Shown one piece after another: positions 35,062 to 43,637 of a DNA stretch of 64,000 nt. Location: contig SAQL01000011.1 of NCBI GenBank assembly GCA_004020645.1, forward strand, positions 62,001 through 126,000. Direction: 5' to 3'. How positions within the stretch are numbered: position 1 is the first letter of the stretch; each line of letters begins with the position of its first letter. The translations under genes were made by a program, and so were the position numbers. Source of the stretch: Mesorhizobium sp. (GTDB lineage Bacteria; Pseudomonadota; Alphaproteobacteria; Rhizobiales; Rhizobiaceae). The notes beneath the pieces were generated by a model. That model was given only the letters and a program-made list of their open reading frames with translations. It had not been told where the DNA came from and searched no databases.

Positions 35062-36108
35062 ATGCCCTATGTGCCCGCCGAAAACCGCTATGAGAACATG
35101 GTCTATAATCGCTGCGGGCGATCCGGCCTGAAATTGCCGGCGATCTCGCTCGGGCTCTGGCACAATTTCGGTGACGACACACCGCACCGGGCCAAGCAGG
35201 CGATCGCGCGCAAGGCCTTCGATCTCGGAATCACGCATTTCGACCTGGCCAACAATTACGGCCCGCCGCCCGGTTCGGCAGAGACGGCTTTCGGCGAAAT
35301 CCTGCGGACGGATTTATCCTCTTTTCGTGACGAGCTGATCATCTCGACCAAGGCCGGTTATGAGATGTGGGCCGGACCCTATGGCGAATGGGGCGGGCGT
35401 AAATATGTGCTGGCCAGCCTCGACCAGAGCCTGAAGCGGATGGGGCTCGACTATGTCGACATCTTCTATTCGCACCGTTTCGATCCAGAAACGCCGCTGG
35501 AAGAAACGATGGGCGCGCTCGATCACGCGGTGCGCTCGGGCAAGGCGCTTTATGCCGGCATCTCCTCCTACAATTCGCAGCGCACGCGCGAGGCCGCCGA
35601 CATATTGAAGCAGCTCGGCACGCCTTGCGTCATCCATCAGCCGAGCTATTCGATGCTCAACCGCTGGGTCGAGGACGATGGTCTGCTCGACACGCTGGAG
35701 GGGCTCGGCGTCGGCTCGATCGTGTTCACGCCGCTGGCGCAAGGCATGCTGACCGACAAATATCTCGGCGGCATCCCTGACGGCAGCCGCGCCAGCCAGG
35801 GCAAGTCGCTGCGGCCGGCCTTCATCAACGACAAGACCATCACCAACATCAAGGCGCTGAACGCCATCGCTGGCCGACGCGGGCAGACGCTGGCGCAGAT
35901 GGCGCTGGCCTGGGTGCTGCGCAAGGGCCAGGTGACCTCGGCGCTGATCGGCGCCAGCCGGCCGGAACAGGTCGAGGATTGCGTCGGCGCGCTGAAGGCG
36001 CTCGATTTCAGCGATGCCGAGCTCGCGGAAATTGACACCTACGCACGCGAGGCCGACATCAATCTGTGGGCCGCCTCCGCCGAGCGCAAGGGTCCGCCAC
36101 GGAAGTGA
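35062..36108 (+). CDS. Aldo/keto reductase, YghZ (L-glyceraldehyde 3-phosphate reductase) type
   Basis: A 348-residue protein after GAGGATCTCCC. Its start, NRYENMVYNRCGRSGLKLPA, and the loop NNYGPPPGSAE with the catalytic Tyr are characteristic of the YghZ/MgrA and Kv-beta-like branch. The tetrad Asp (HFDLANNYG), Lys (ISTKAGYEMW) and His (IFYSHRFD) are present, as is the NADPH-binding C-terminal SRPEQVEDCVGAL. It could reduce an aldehyde product of the sugar pathway upstream or detoxify methylglyoxal. Confidence 0.92.
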   Translation: MPYVPAENRYENMVYNRCGRSGLKLPAISLGLWHNFGDDTPHRAKQAIARKAFDLGITHFDLANNYGPPPGSAETAFGEILRTDLSSFRDELIISTKAGYEMWAGPYGEWGGRKYVLASLDQSLKRMGLDYVDIFYSHRFDPETPLEETMGALDHAVRSGKALYAGISSYNSQRTREAADILKQLGTPCVIHQPSYSMLNRWVEDDGLLDTLEGLGVGSIVFTPLAQGMLTDKYLGGIPDGSRASQGKSLRPAFINDKTITNIKALNAIAGRRGQTLAQMALAWVLRKGQVTSALIGASRPEQVEDCVGALKALDFSDAELAEIDTYAREADINLWAASAERKGPPRK

Positions 36109-36132
36109 TTGGCAGCGCATAGCCGAACAGGT

Positions 36133-36160
36133 ACGGGGGGAACTGCTCCCGCCGTTTTTT
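36133..36160 (+). terminator. Probable intrinsic terminator after the aldo/keto reductase
   Basis: ACGGGGGGA pairs imperfectly with TCCCGCCGT and is followed by six T residues, 25 bp after the aldo/keto reductase stop codon. The stem has one bulge, so strength is uncertain. Confidence 0.5.
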
Positions 36161-36338
36161 ACTCGGCCGCCAATGTCCGCTTCGAAATTTGGGCCTGCCC
36201 GGAGTTGGCCGGCTTCTGGGCCATGCCGGCACAGAAACAGTAGCAAAAAGGCCCGTTCGTCGCTATCTGGATAGGACTGGAGCCGCCTGCATGCGGAAAT
36301 GACGTGCAACCGGCGCAATACGGGTTGGAAACAGTATC

Positions 36339-36743
36339 ATGGCGGCAAGGGATGTGCTGACGAAAAACCAGCTGTGCGTGCTTGAGAAACTCGAGGCCGC
36401 CAGCGGGCCGCTCAGCGCCTATACATTGCTCGACCAGCTTCGCGATCGGGGTTTTCGAGCACCGCTGCAAGTCTATCGCGCGCTCGACACGCTGGTGAAG
36501 TCCGGCTTCGTGCACAGGCTCGAAAGCCTCAATTCCTTTGTCGCCTGCGCCGAGCCGCACGACCACAGCCATTCGATGACCGCCTTTGCCATCTGCGACA
36601 CATGCGGACAGGTGACCGAATTTTCCGACCATGATGTCGGACACCGGCTCGACGAGTGGGTGCGCTCGACCGGCTTCGCCGCCAAGAAGGCGGTGATCGA
36701 GTTCCGCGGCACGTGTGCGAAGTGCCTGGCCGAGGCGGCTTAA
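36339..36743 (+). CDS. zur: Fur-family regulator, Zur type
   Basis: A 134-residue Fur-family protein. The winged helix (about 10-65) has PLQVYRALDTLVKSGFVHRL. Metal sites are visible: H74, H76 and H78 in EPHDHSHS, C87-x-x-C90 (ICDTCGQ) and C126-x-x-C129 (TCAKCL), the structural zinc site. ISAYTLLD-type spacing and the short acidic sensor region fit Zur better than Fur, which usually has longer His-rich segments. It would repress zinc uptake genes with Zn(II) bound; none is in this window. The gene stands alone. Confidence 0.8.
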   Translation: MAARDVLTKNQLCVLEKLEAASGPLSAYTLLDQLRDRGFRAPLQVYRALDTLVKSGFVHRLESLNSFVACAEPHDHSHSMTAFAICDTCGQVTEFSDHDVGHRLDEWVRSTGFAAKKAVIEFRGTCAKCLAEAA

Positions 36744-36785
36744 AGGTCTGTTATGCCGCGACTTAGCGGTGGATGGCGGAGGGAA

Positions 36786-36976
36786 GCGCCCCCTCTGTCC
36801 TGCCCTCTTGGCCAAAACTTGGCATCTCCCCCACTTGGGGGGAGATCGGCCGTCACCACCGCCTTCGCGAACCGCCACTGTCGCAAGAGCGAGCGGTGCG
36901 CCAAAGCTGCCAATCTCCCCCCTCGTGGGGGAGATGCCAAGTTTTGGCAAAGAGGGGCAGGACAGAGGGGGGCGCC
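36786..36976. repeat. Large intergenic inverted repeat
   Basis: The stretch 36786-36846 (GCGCCCCCTCTGTCC, then TTGGCATCTCCCCCAC) is inverted at 36913-36976 (ATCTCCCCC, then GATGCCAAGTTTTGGC, ending GGACAGAGGGGGGCGCC), with about 60-bp arms and a 66-bp centre. It fills the gap between the convergent zur and polA genes (284 bp). It resembles the long palindromic elements spread through rhizobial genomes, and may act as a two-way terminator here. Confidence 0.8.
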
Positions 36977-37027
36977 AAGGATCGCTACAGATCGCAACTG
37001 GTCGGCCGCGGACATCCGCATGAGGCC

Positions 37028-39994
37028 CTAATGCGCCTCTTCCCAATTGTCGGCGGCGCGGGCGTCGACGTGCAGCGGCACCGACATCGACACCGCTGGC
37101 ATCGCGGCGTTCTCCATCACATGGCGCACGACGGGGATCGTCGCCTCGACCTCCGCTTCGGCCGTCTCGAAGACCAGTTCGTCATGCACTTGCAGCAGCA
37201 TGCGGGCGGAAAGCTTCGCTTTTTCCAGCGCATCGTCCATGCGTATCATGGCGCGGCGGATGATGTCGGCGGCGGTGCCCTGCAGCCGGGCATTGATCGA
37301 GGCGCGCTCGTTGAAGGCACGGACTGAAGGGTTCGACGACCGTATCTCCGGATAGTGGATGCGGCGGCCGAAGATCGTTTCGACATAGCCGTATTCGCGG
37401 GCATAGGCCTTGGTCGCGTCGATATAGTCGCGGATGCCCGGGAAGCGTTCGAAATATTTCTTGATGTAGGCGCCGGCCTCTTCGCGCGGGATCGACAGTT
37501 GATTGGCCAGGCCAAAGGCGGAAATGCCGTAGATGATGCCAAAATTGATCGCCTTGGCGCGCCGGCGTATCTCCGCGGGCATGCCTTCGACCGGCACGCT
37601 GAACATCTCCGACGCAGTGATGGCGTGGATGTCGGCGCCGTCGGCAAACGCCTGCTTGAGCTGCGGGATTTCGGCGACATGGGCGAGCACGCGCAGCTCG
37701 ATCTGGCTGTAGTCGGCGGAAACCAGCTTGTTGCCCTTGTCGGCGATGAAGGCCGTCCTGATCTTCCGCCCCTCGATGGTGCGTACCGGGATGTTCTGCA
37801 GGTTGGGATCGGAGGACGACAGCCGGCCTGTCGTCGTCGCGGCAAGGGCATAGGAGGTGTGGACGCGCTTCGTATCGGGATGGACGAAACCGGGCAGTGC
37901 ATCGGTATAGGTCGATTTCAATTTGGTCAGCTGGCGCCAGTCGACGATCTTGCGCGGCAGTTCGTGGCCTTCGGCGGCGAGGTCTTCCAGGAGCTGCGCC
38001 GAGGTCGACCATTGGCCCGTCTTGGTCTTGGAGCCGCCGGGCAGGCCCATCCTGCCGAACAAGATGTCGCCGAGCTGTTTTGGCGAGCCGATATTGATGC
38101 GCTCGCCGACGAGCTGGTAGATTTCATCCTCCAGCCGCGCGGCGCCCTGTGCCAGTTCGCCGGAGAGCCGCGACAGGATCTGCCGGTCGACGGAGATGCC
38201 GCGCTGCTCCATCCTTGCCAGAACCGGCACCAGCGGCCGTTCCAGCCGCTCGTAGACCGAGACCAGGCCCTTGGCGGCAAGCCGTGGCTTCAGCACCCGC
38301 CAGAGCCTGAGCGTCACATCGGCGTGCTCCGCGGCATAAGCCGTTGCCTTGTCGATATCGACCTGGTCGAAGCCGACGAAGCTTCTTCCAGAGCCGGCCA
38401 GCTCCTTGAGAGTAATGGTCGAGTGGCCGAGCCACTTTTCCGACAGAGCCGCCATGCTGTGGCCGCCGGACGTGCCTGCATCGAGCGCGTAGGAAATCAG
38501 CATGGTGTCGTCGAAGGGGGCGACATCGATGCCGTGGCGGTTCATGACGATGAGGTCGTATTTCAGCTCCTGCACGATCTTGAGAACCGACTTGTCCTCC
38601 AGCAACGGCTTCAGAATGCCAAGCGCCTCACGGATCGGGATCTGGTTTTCGACCACTCCGCCCCCGAGCAGGTCGCCGTTGCCGCTTTTATGAGCGAGCG
38701 GCACATAGGCGGCGCGACCGGGCGCGGTGGCCATGGACAGGCCGATCAGCTCGGCCTGCATCGGATCGGCTGACGTGGTCTCGGTGTCGAAGGCGACGAT
38801 GCCGGTCTCCATCGCCTCGGCCACCCATGCCTTCAGCACTGCTGTGTCGCGGATGGAGACGTAGGCGCTGGTGTCGATCTTGCTGGCGGTGGCGTCCTCG
38901 AAGCGAAGCGCCGAGAGCAGCGAAGGGGTGTCGCCTTCCTTGGGTTCCACCTTGACGGTGGCCGGCACCGCTTCCCCGGCTTCGTCTGTCACTGTGCCTG
39001 CCGCTCTTTCGGCGGCTGCCGGCACGCCAAACCCGACATCGGGACCATGCGCGGTGTCGGCGCGCTCGATAATGACGGGAACGGCCTTGACATCAGCCGC
39101 TTCCGTTCCGGTCGCTTCCGCCACGCGGCGGGTCAGCGAGGAGAATTCCATCGTCTTGAGAAAGCCGATCAGCTTTGGTCCGTCGGGCGGATGCAATACG
39201 AAATCGTCGAGTCCGCTGATCCCCGGCACGTCGTTCTTCAGCGTCACCAGTTCACGCGAAATGCGCGCCTTGTCGGCGTTGGCAATGATCGATTCGCGCC
39301 GTTTGTCCTGCTTGATCTCGGCGGCGCGGGCGAGCAGCGTATCGAGATCGCCGAACTGTTCCAGCAATTGCGCCGCGGTCTTCGGCCCGATGCCGGGCAC
39401 GCCCGGCACATTGTCGACCGAATCGCCGGTCAGCGCCTGCAGGTCGATCATTTTTTCCGGCGGCACGCCCCATTTCTCGATCACCTCGGGAACGCCGATC
39501 TGGCGGTCCTTCATCGGGTCGTACATGGCGACCGAAGGGCCGACCAGTTGCATCAGATCCTTGTCGGAGGAAATGATGGTGGTGTCGCCACCGGCTTCGC
39601 AGGCAAGCCGGCAATAGGTGGCGATCAGGTCGTCGGCCTCATAGCCTTCTGTCTCGAGGCAGGGCAGGTTGAAGGCCCTGGTCGCCTGGCGGATCAGGCC
39701 GAACTGCGGGATCAGATCTTCCGGCGGTGCCGAGCGGTTGGCCTTGTATTCGGGGTAGAGGTCGTTGCGGAAGGTTTTCGACGAATAGTCGAAGATGACG
39801 GCGAAATGCGTCGGCACGATGCCGACATCGGTGTTGCGGGCGTCCTGCGTCAGCTTCCACACCATGTTGCAGAAGCCGAGCACGGCACTGGTCGGCAGCC
39901 CGTCGGATTTGCGGGTCAGCGGCGGTAGCGCGTGATAGGCACGGAAGATATAGCCGGAGCCGTCGACAAGGAAGAGATGATCGCCTTTTTTCAT
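37028..39994 (-). CDS. polA: DNA polymerase I
   Basis: A full-length 988-residue enzyme with all three domains. The 5'-3' exonuclease covers about 1-300 (LFLVDGSGYIFRAYHALPPL; GYEADDLIATY; GVPGIGPKTAAQLL). The 3'-5' proofreading exonuclease (about 385-590) keeps its DEDD residues, starting with VAFDTETTSADPM. The polymerase domain has motif A DYSQIELRVLAH, the O helix RRRAKAINFGIIYG and motif C QVHDELVF. It fills gaps and removes primers during replication and repair. The gene is transcribed alone, divergent from the sRNA candidate and M20 peptidase. Confidence 0.98.
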   Translation of the reverse strand: MKKGDHLFLVDGSGYIFRAYHALPPLTRKSDGLPTSAVLGFCNMVWKLTQDARNTDVGIVPTHFAVIFDYSSKTFRNDLYPEYKANRSAPPEDLIPQFGLIRQATRAFNLPCLETEGYEADDLIATYCRLACEAGGDTTIISSDKDLMQLVGPSVAMYDPMKDRQIGVPEVIEKWGVPPEKMIDLQALTGDSVDNVPGVPGIGPKTAAQLLEQFGDLDTLLARAAEIKQDKRRESIIANADKARISRELVTLKNDVPGISGLDDFVLHPPDGPKLIGFLKTMEFSSLTRRVAEATGTEAADVKAVPVIIERADTAHGPDVGFGVPAAAERAAGTVTDEAGEAVPATVKVEPKEGDTPSLLSALRFEDATASKIDTSAYVSIRDTAVLKAWVAEAMETGIVAFDTETTSADPMQAELIGLSMATAPGRAAYVPLAHKSGNGDLLGGGVVENQIPIREALGILKPLLEDKSVLKIVQELKYDLIVMNRHGIDVAPFDDTMLISYALDAGTSGGHSMAALSEKWLGHSTITLKELAGSGRSFVGFDQVDIDKATAYAAEHADVTLRLWRVLKPRLAAKGLVSVYERLERPLVPVLARMEQRGISVDRQILSRLSGELAQGAARLEDEIYQLVGERINIGSPKQLGDILFGRMGLPGGSKTKTGQWSTSAQLLEDLAAEGHELPRKIVDWRQLTKLKSTYTDALPGFVHPDTKRVHTSYALAATTTGRLSSSDPNLQNIPVRTIEGRKIRTAFIADKGNKLVSADYSQIELRVLAHVAEIPQLKQAFADGADIHAITASEMFSVPVEGMPAEIRRRAKAINFGIIYGISAFGLANQLSIPREEAGAYIKKYFERFPGIRDYIDATKAYAREYGYVETIFGRRIHYPEIRSSNPSVRAFNERASINARLQGTAADIIRRAMIRMDDALEKAKLSARMLLQVHDELVFETAEAEVEATIPVVRHVMENAAMPAVSMSVPLHVDARAADNWEEAH

Positions 39995-40158
39995 GGGACG
40001 AAGGGATAGCGCGGCGCGGCGTCGTGGTCCATGCCAAAGGCGGCCTCAACCACCGGTTCCGGCAACATCCCTGACAAGTCGATCCGATCACGGGTATGTT
40101 ACGAAAGTGTAATCTTCGTGCCCTTGAATCGCCACGTTCGGAGACACAGATAAACGCC

Positions 40159-40304
40159 ATCGGCATTTTTCGCCGAGGTCCGGAGCAAGGCCCGTCCCCC
40201 GCCTATCCCGGACACTTGCGGCAGCCTATCCCCCCTCTCCGGGCTGCCGCATCGTTTCGAGTAAAGGCCGCCGTGGTTCCCCTCCACCACGGCGGCATTT
40301 TTTT
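40159..40304 (+). ncRNA. Small RNA candidate, alpha-r7 (Smr7C)-like
   Basis: A strong rightward terminator ends at 40304, yet no gene lies upstream of it on this strand: polA begins at 39994 and runs the other way. CTTGAA (40123-40128), 18 bp, then CAGATA (40147-40152) resembles a rhizobial sigma-70 promoter, so a transcript of about 146 nt is predicted. As I recall, alpha-r7 sRNAs of Rhizobiales lie between polA and a hydrolase/peptidase gene, as here. CU-rich single strands (CCCCCCTCTCC near 40230, TCCCCTCC in the terminator loop) would suit pairing to ribosome-binding sites. The family assignment rests on location and build, not on alignment. Confidence 0.6.
40267..40304 (+). terminator. 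Intrinsic terminator of the sRNA candidate
   Basis: GCCGCCGTGGT (40267-40277) pairs perfectly with ACCACGGCGGC (40286-40296); an A and seven T residues follow. The loop is TCCCCTCC. It lies about 94 bp before the M20 peptidase gene. Confidence 0.88.
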
Positions 40305-40397
40305 GCTCTTTGAAGCCCGTGGTCCAACGACCGCCGGCTTTTCGTTTCTGCGCCGCAGCTTTAGGGTTGCCGCTCAGAATCGAAAGGCCTGATAAAA

Positions 40398-41783
40398 ATG
40401 TCCAGAATTTCTCCCGTCCTCGACCGCCTCGATAACAACCTCAACGAGAGTCTGGAGCGCCTGTTCGGCCTGCTCAGGATCAAATCGATCTCGACCGACC
40501 CGACCTATGCTGCAGACTGCCGCAAGGCGGCGGAATGGCTGGTGTCGGAGCTCAGACTGATCGGCTTCGACGCCAGCGTGCGCGACACGCCAGGCCATCC
40601 GATGGTGGTGGCGCACCATGACGGGCCGGCGGGCGCACCGCATGTCCTGTTCTATGGCCATTACGACGTGCAACCGGTCGACCCGATCGAGCTTTGGGAA
40701 AGCAATCCGTTCGCGCCTTCGGTGAAGGAGATCGAGCCCGGCCATCAGGTGATCACGGGACGTGGTTCGGCCGACGACAAGGGGCAGCTGATGACCTTCG
40801 TCGAGGCTTGCCGCGCCTGGAAGCAAGTGCATGGCGGGCTGCCGTGCCGCATCACAATCCTGTTCGAAGGCGAGGAGGAGTCCGGCTCGCCATCGCTGAA
40901 GCCGTTCCTCGAGGCAAATGCGGCCGAACTCAAGGCCGACTTTGCGCTCGTTTGCGACACCGGCATGTGGGACCGCGATACGCCGTCCATCTGCGTCGCG
41001 CTGCGCGGGCTGGTCGGCGAGGAGATCACGGTGAAGGCCGCCGACCGCGACTTGCATTCCGGTCTCTATGGCGGTGCAGCCGCCAATCCAATCCGCATCC
41101 TGGCCAGGATACTGGCCGACATCCACGACCAGAACGGCCATGTCACCATTCCGGGTTTCTATGACGGCGTCGAGGAGACGCCTTCGCAGATCCTGAAGTC
41201 ATGGGAGGCGCTCGGCGAGACCGCCGAGACGTTCCTTGGACCTGTCGGCCTGTCGATCCCGTCCGGCGAAAAGGACCGCTCGGTGCTCGAACTCACCTGG
41301 GCGCGGCCGACGGCCGAGTTCAACGGCATTACCGGCGGCTATACCGGCAAGGGGTTCAAGACGGTGATCGCGGCGGAAGCCTCGGCAAAAGTATCCTTCC
41401 GCCTCGTGCACAAGCAGAATCCCCAGAAGATCCGAGCCGCTTTCCAGGCCTTCGTCAGGGAGCGCATCCCGGCCGACTGCTCAGTCGATTTCCACCCGCA
41501 TGGCGGCTCGCCGGCGATCCAGCTTTCCTACGACTCGCCGTTTCTCGCCAAGGCCAAGGACGCGCTGTCGGACGAATGGCCGAAGCCGGCGGTGACGACG
41601 GGAAGCGGCGGCTCGATCCCGGTGGTCGGCGATTTCCAGACCTATCTCGGCATCGAATCCTTGCTGGTCGGTTTCGGGCTCGACGATGACCGCATCCATT
41701 CGCCGAACGAGAAATACGAGATGAGTTCCTTCCACAAGGGACAACGCTCCTGGGCGCGCATTCTCGACGCGCTGACACGCTGA
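40398..41783 (+). CDS. M20 family dipeptidase/metallopeptidase
   Basis: A 461-residue zinc peptidase of the M20/carnosinase branch. Metal ligands are seen in order: VLFYGHYDVQPVDP (His and catalytic Asp), GRGSADDKGQ (bridging Asp), LFEGEEESGS (catalytic Glu, then ligand Glu), VCDTGMWD (Asp) and a C-terminal HSPNEKYE (His). The dimerisation domain is between residues 195 and 350. It cleaves dipeptides or related amide substrates in the cytoplasm; no signal peptide. It follows the sRNA terminator and seems to have its own promoter. Confidence 0.93.
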   Translation: MSRISPVLDRLDNNLNESLERLFGLLRIKSISTDPTYAADCRKAAEWLVSELRLIGFDASVRDTPGHPMVVAHHDGPAGAPHVLFYGHYDVQPVDPIELWESNPFAPSVKEIEPGHQVITGRGSADDKGQLMTFVEACRAWKQVHGGLPCRITILFEGEEESGSPSLKPFLEANAAELKADFALVCDTGMWDRDTPSICVALRGLVGEEITVKAADRDLHSGLYGGAAANPIRILARILADIHDQNGHVTIPGFYDGVEETPSQILKSWEALGETAETFLGPVGLSIPSGEKDRSVLELTWARPTAEFNGITGGYTGKGFKTVIAAEASAKVSFRLVHKQNPQKIRAAFQAFVRERIPADCSVDFHPHGGSPAIQLSYDSPFLAKAKDALSDEWPKPAVTTGSGGSIPVVGDFQTYLGIESLLVGFGLDDDRIHSPNEKYEMSSFHKGQRSWARILDALTR

Positions 41784-41838
41784 CAGGGCAAGAATTCAAC
41801 TTTCTGTTGATTTTTCATCGGATCGCGGCAAGGACGGG

Positions 41839-41947
41839 CTAAAGCGCGTCGCGTTCGACCGGCCTCATGCGATGCGCTTTAGGTTGTTGTTTTATGCATG
41901 TCATTATCGCAAAACCGCTGCACACTTTTGCGCGACATGCATTAGAG
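41839..41947 (+). repeat. 109-bp intergenic repeat, copy A
   Basis: Matches 46829-46937 with 3 differences in 109 bases. It contains nested dyads: AAAGCGCGTC against GATGCGCTTT, then GCATGTC against GACATGC, and inside it CGCAAAA against TTTTGCG. It ends 32 bp before the RNase D-like gene. Copy B sits at the same distance scale before a different gene, the SDR at 46947. The structure suggests a mobile-like palindromic family (RIME type). Confidence 0.85.
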
Positions 41948-41979
41948 CGACGTGCGTCCAGCCGCGACCGGAGAAGACG

Positions 41980-42600
41980 ATGAGCGAGATACGCTTCCAT
42001 AAGAACGACCTACCGGGGCTCTTGCACTACGACGTCGGGGCGGTCGCCATCGACACGGAGACGCTGGGACTCAATCCGCATCGCGACCGGCTTTGCGTTG
42101 TGCAGATCTCGCCGGGCGACGGTTCCGCCGACGTCATCCAGATCGCGCCCGGCCAGAAGAAGGCGCCAAACCTCGTCAGTCTGCTCAAGAACCGCAGCAT
42201 AACCAAGCTCTTCCATTTCGGCCGTTTCGATCTCGCCGTGCTCTACAACGCCTTCGGCGTCATGCCGGAGCCGGTGTTCTGCACCAAGATCGCCTCGCGG
42301 CTTACCCGAACCTATACCGACCGGCACGGGCTGAAGGACATCTGCTTTGAGCTTCTCGGCGTCAGCCTGTCGAAGGCGCAGCAATCGTCGGACTGGGCGG
42401 CGGAGACGCTGTCGCCCGAACAACTCGAATACGCCGCCTCAGACGTCCTCTATCTGCACCAGCTGCGCGATGTTCTGACAGCGCGGCTGGCGCGCGACAA
42501 CCGGAGCAAGGAGGCCGAGGCCTGCTTCCGCTTCCTGCCGACGCGTGCGAAACTCGACCTGATGGGCTGGGATGAGGCAGACATCTTCGCCCACAGCTAA
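41980..42600 (+). CDS. RNase D-like 3'-5' exonuclease (DEDDy, exonuclease domain only)
   Basis: ATG 41980 after GGAGAAGACG gives 206 residues, only about half the length of Escherichia coli RNase D because the C-terminal HRDC domains are missing. The DEDDy residues are present: AIDTETLGLNPHRDR (Asp, Glu), LFHFGRFDLAVL (Asp) and EYAASDVLYLHQL (Tyr and Asp). Short forms like this are usual in alphaproteobacteria and trim RNA 3' ends. The repeat copy A lies directly upstream. Confidence 0.9.
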   Translation: MSEIRFHKNDLPGLLHYDVGAVAIDTETLGLNPHRDRLCVVQISPGDGSADVIQIAPGQKKAPNLVSLLKNRSITKLFHFGRFDLAVLYNAFGVMPEPVFCTKIASRLTRTYTDRHGLKDICFELLGVSLSKAQQSSDWAAETLSPEQLEYAASDVLYLHQLRDVLTARLARDNRSKEAEACFRFLPTRAKLDLMGWDEADIFAHS

Positions 42601-42603
42601 GGT

Positions 42604-42628
42604 GGAACCAGGTGTTCGCCGCGACGTT
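42604..42628 (+). promoter_or_regulatory. EcfG-type general stress promoter
   Basis: GGAAC (42604-42608), 16 bp, CGTT (42625-42628) is an exact match to the EcfG (sigma-EcfG, general stress response) consensus of alphaproteobacteria. It lies 24 bp before the ATG of the small gene at 42652, leaving room for a short leader with GGAGGG. Confidence 0.75.
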
Positions 42629-42651
42629 CTGTCGGTCCATGGAGGGATGAA

Positions 42652-42900
42652 ATGGCTGCCAGAAAACCAATCGAAACAGCGCCCAAGGATGGCTCCAAGG
42701 TCACCGTCTACTGGAAAGACAGCGACGGCGTGATGAACGAATCCATCGCGCAGTACCGATCGCTCGACCGGCTGAAAGCGGCCGGCGGTGACTGGGACGA
42801 GAACGACACCGGCTGGTGGGCCTATACGGACGGCCATACGCAAAGGAAAATCGAACCGATCAGCTGGCGGCCTGCATCCGGGGATGACGACGACGTATGA
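42652..42900 (+). CDS. Small hypothetical protein under stress promoter
   Basis: An 82-residue acidic protein with a good ribosome site (GGAGGGATGAA). It has no signal or membrane segment. Its sequence is Trp- and Asp-rich (KVTVYWKDSDGV; GGDWDENDTGWWAYTDGH) and ends in an Asp run (GDDDDV). A single small beta domain is likely. The EcfG promoter just upstream indicates production in stationary phase or stress. Confidence 0.75.
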   Translation: MAARKPIETAPKDGSKVTVYWKDSDGVMNESIAQYRSLDRLKAAGGDWDENDTGWWAYTDGHTQRKIEPISWRPASGDDDDV

Positions 42901-43005
42901 CGCCGCTGGCGGCGCCGGCTCCTTTCCAATAGTTTGGACCTGTTGCAATCGGAGGTCGATTCGGAGCTTGCTGCTCCGCGGCCGCTCGCTCAGGAGGGAT
43001 ATGCA

Positions 43006-43260
43006 ATGGGTACTGAGAGCCTGCTTGTCTTCATCATCATCGGCGCCATCGCCGGTTGGCTCGCCGGCCTGATGGTCAAGGGGTTCGGCCTCGGCCTTGT
43101 CGGCAATATCGCCGTCGGCATTGTCGGTGCCTTCATCGCCGGCTGGCTCTTCCCAACGCTGGGGTTCGCCATAGGCGGTGGCATATTTGCCTCCATCGTC
43201 CACGCCACGATCGGCGCGGTCATCCTGCTCGTGCTGATCAAGCTGGTGAAGCAGGGCTGA
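43006..43260 (+). CDS. GlsB/YeaQ/YmgE family stress membrane protein
   Basis: ATG 43006 after CAGGAGGGATATGCA gives 84 residues. Three hydrophobic segments fill the protein (LLVFIIIGAIAGWLAGLMV; LVGNIAVGIVGAFIAGWLF; HATIGAVILLVLIKLV), with the glycine-rich GAIAGWLAG signature of the transglycosylase-associated/YeaQ family. These are small inner-membrane proteins induced by stress. It follows the stress-promoter gene and may share its transcript. Confidence 0.88.
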   Translation: MGTESLLVFIIIGAIAGWLAGLMVKGFGLGLVGNIAVGIVGAFIAGWLFPTLGFAIGGGIFASIVHATIGAVILLVLIKLVKQG

Positions 43261-43286
43261 TCCTCGAAGCACATCAAGGGCGCGCC

Positions 43287-43433
43287 ATGAAACAGAACAT
43301 GCTCTATCTCGTCATCGGCGCGCTCGTCGTCGTGGTCATCGCGCTCGGCGTCTATGTCTATCGCGAGCAAACCAGGCCGAAGGGCGTGGAACTCAAGATC
43401 GACGACAAAGGTATTTCGATCCAGCAGAACTGA
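43287..43433 (+). CDS. Single-pass small membrane protein
   Basis: A 48-residue protein starting MKQNMLYLVIGAL with one strongly hydrophobic helix (residues 5-25), followed by a charged cytoplasmic or periplasmic tail (YREQTRPKGVELKIDDKGIS). It starts 26 bp after the GlsB-type gene and is probably co-transcribed. No function is known to me. Confidence 0.7.
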   Translation: MKQNMLYLVIGALVVVVIALGVYVYREQTRPKGVELKIDDKGISIQQN

Positions 43434-43637
43434 GCGGCGTTGGGTTGGCGCGGCAAGGCGCCGACGACCTACCCCATCAGGCCGAAAATTGACGATAAGG
43501 CAGGGCCGCTCCATCCTTCGATGCGCCCGGAGAGAAGCCAGGCCGGATATGGAATGACAGTGACGTATCGACACATTCGCGGTATGATCTTGGTAGAGGG
43601 AGTTTGGGGCCAACCCACCTACTATTAGGAGGTTGCC

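Noticed and set aside
37355..38773. 472-codon open frame on the plus strand opposite polA
   Set aside because: Antisense shadow of polA; no ribosome site and no recognisable motif.
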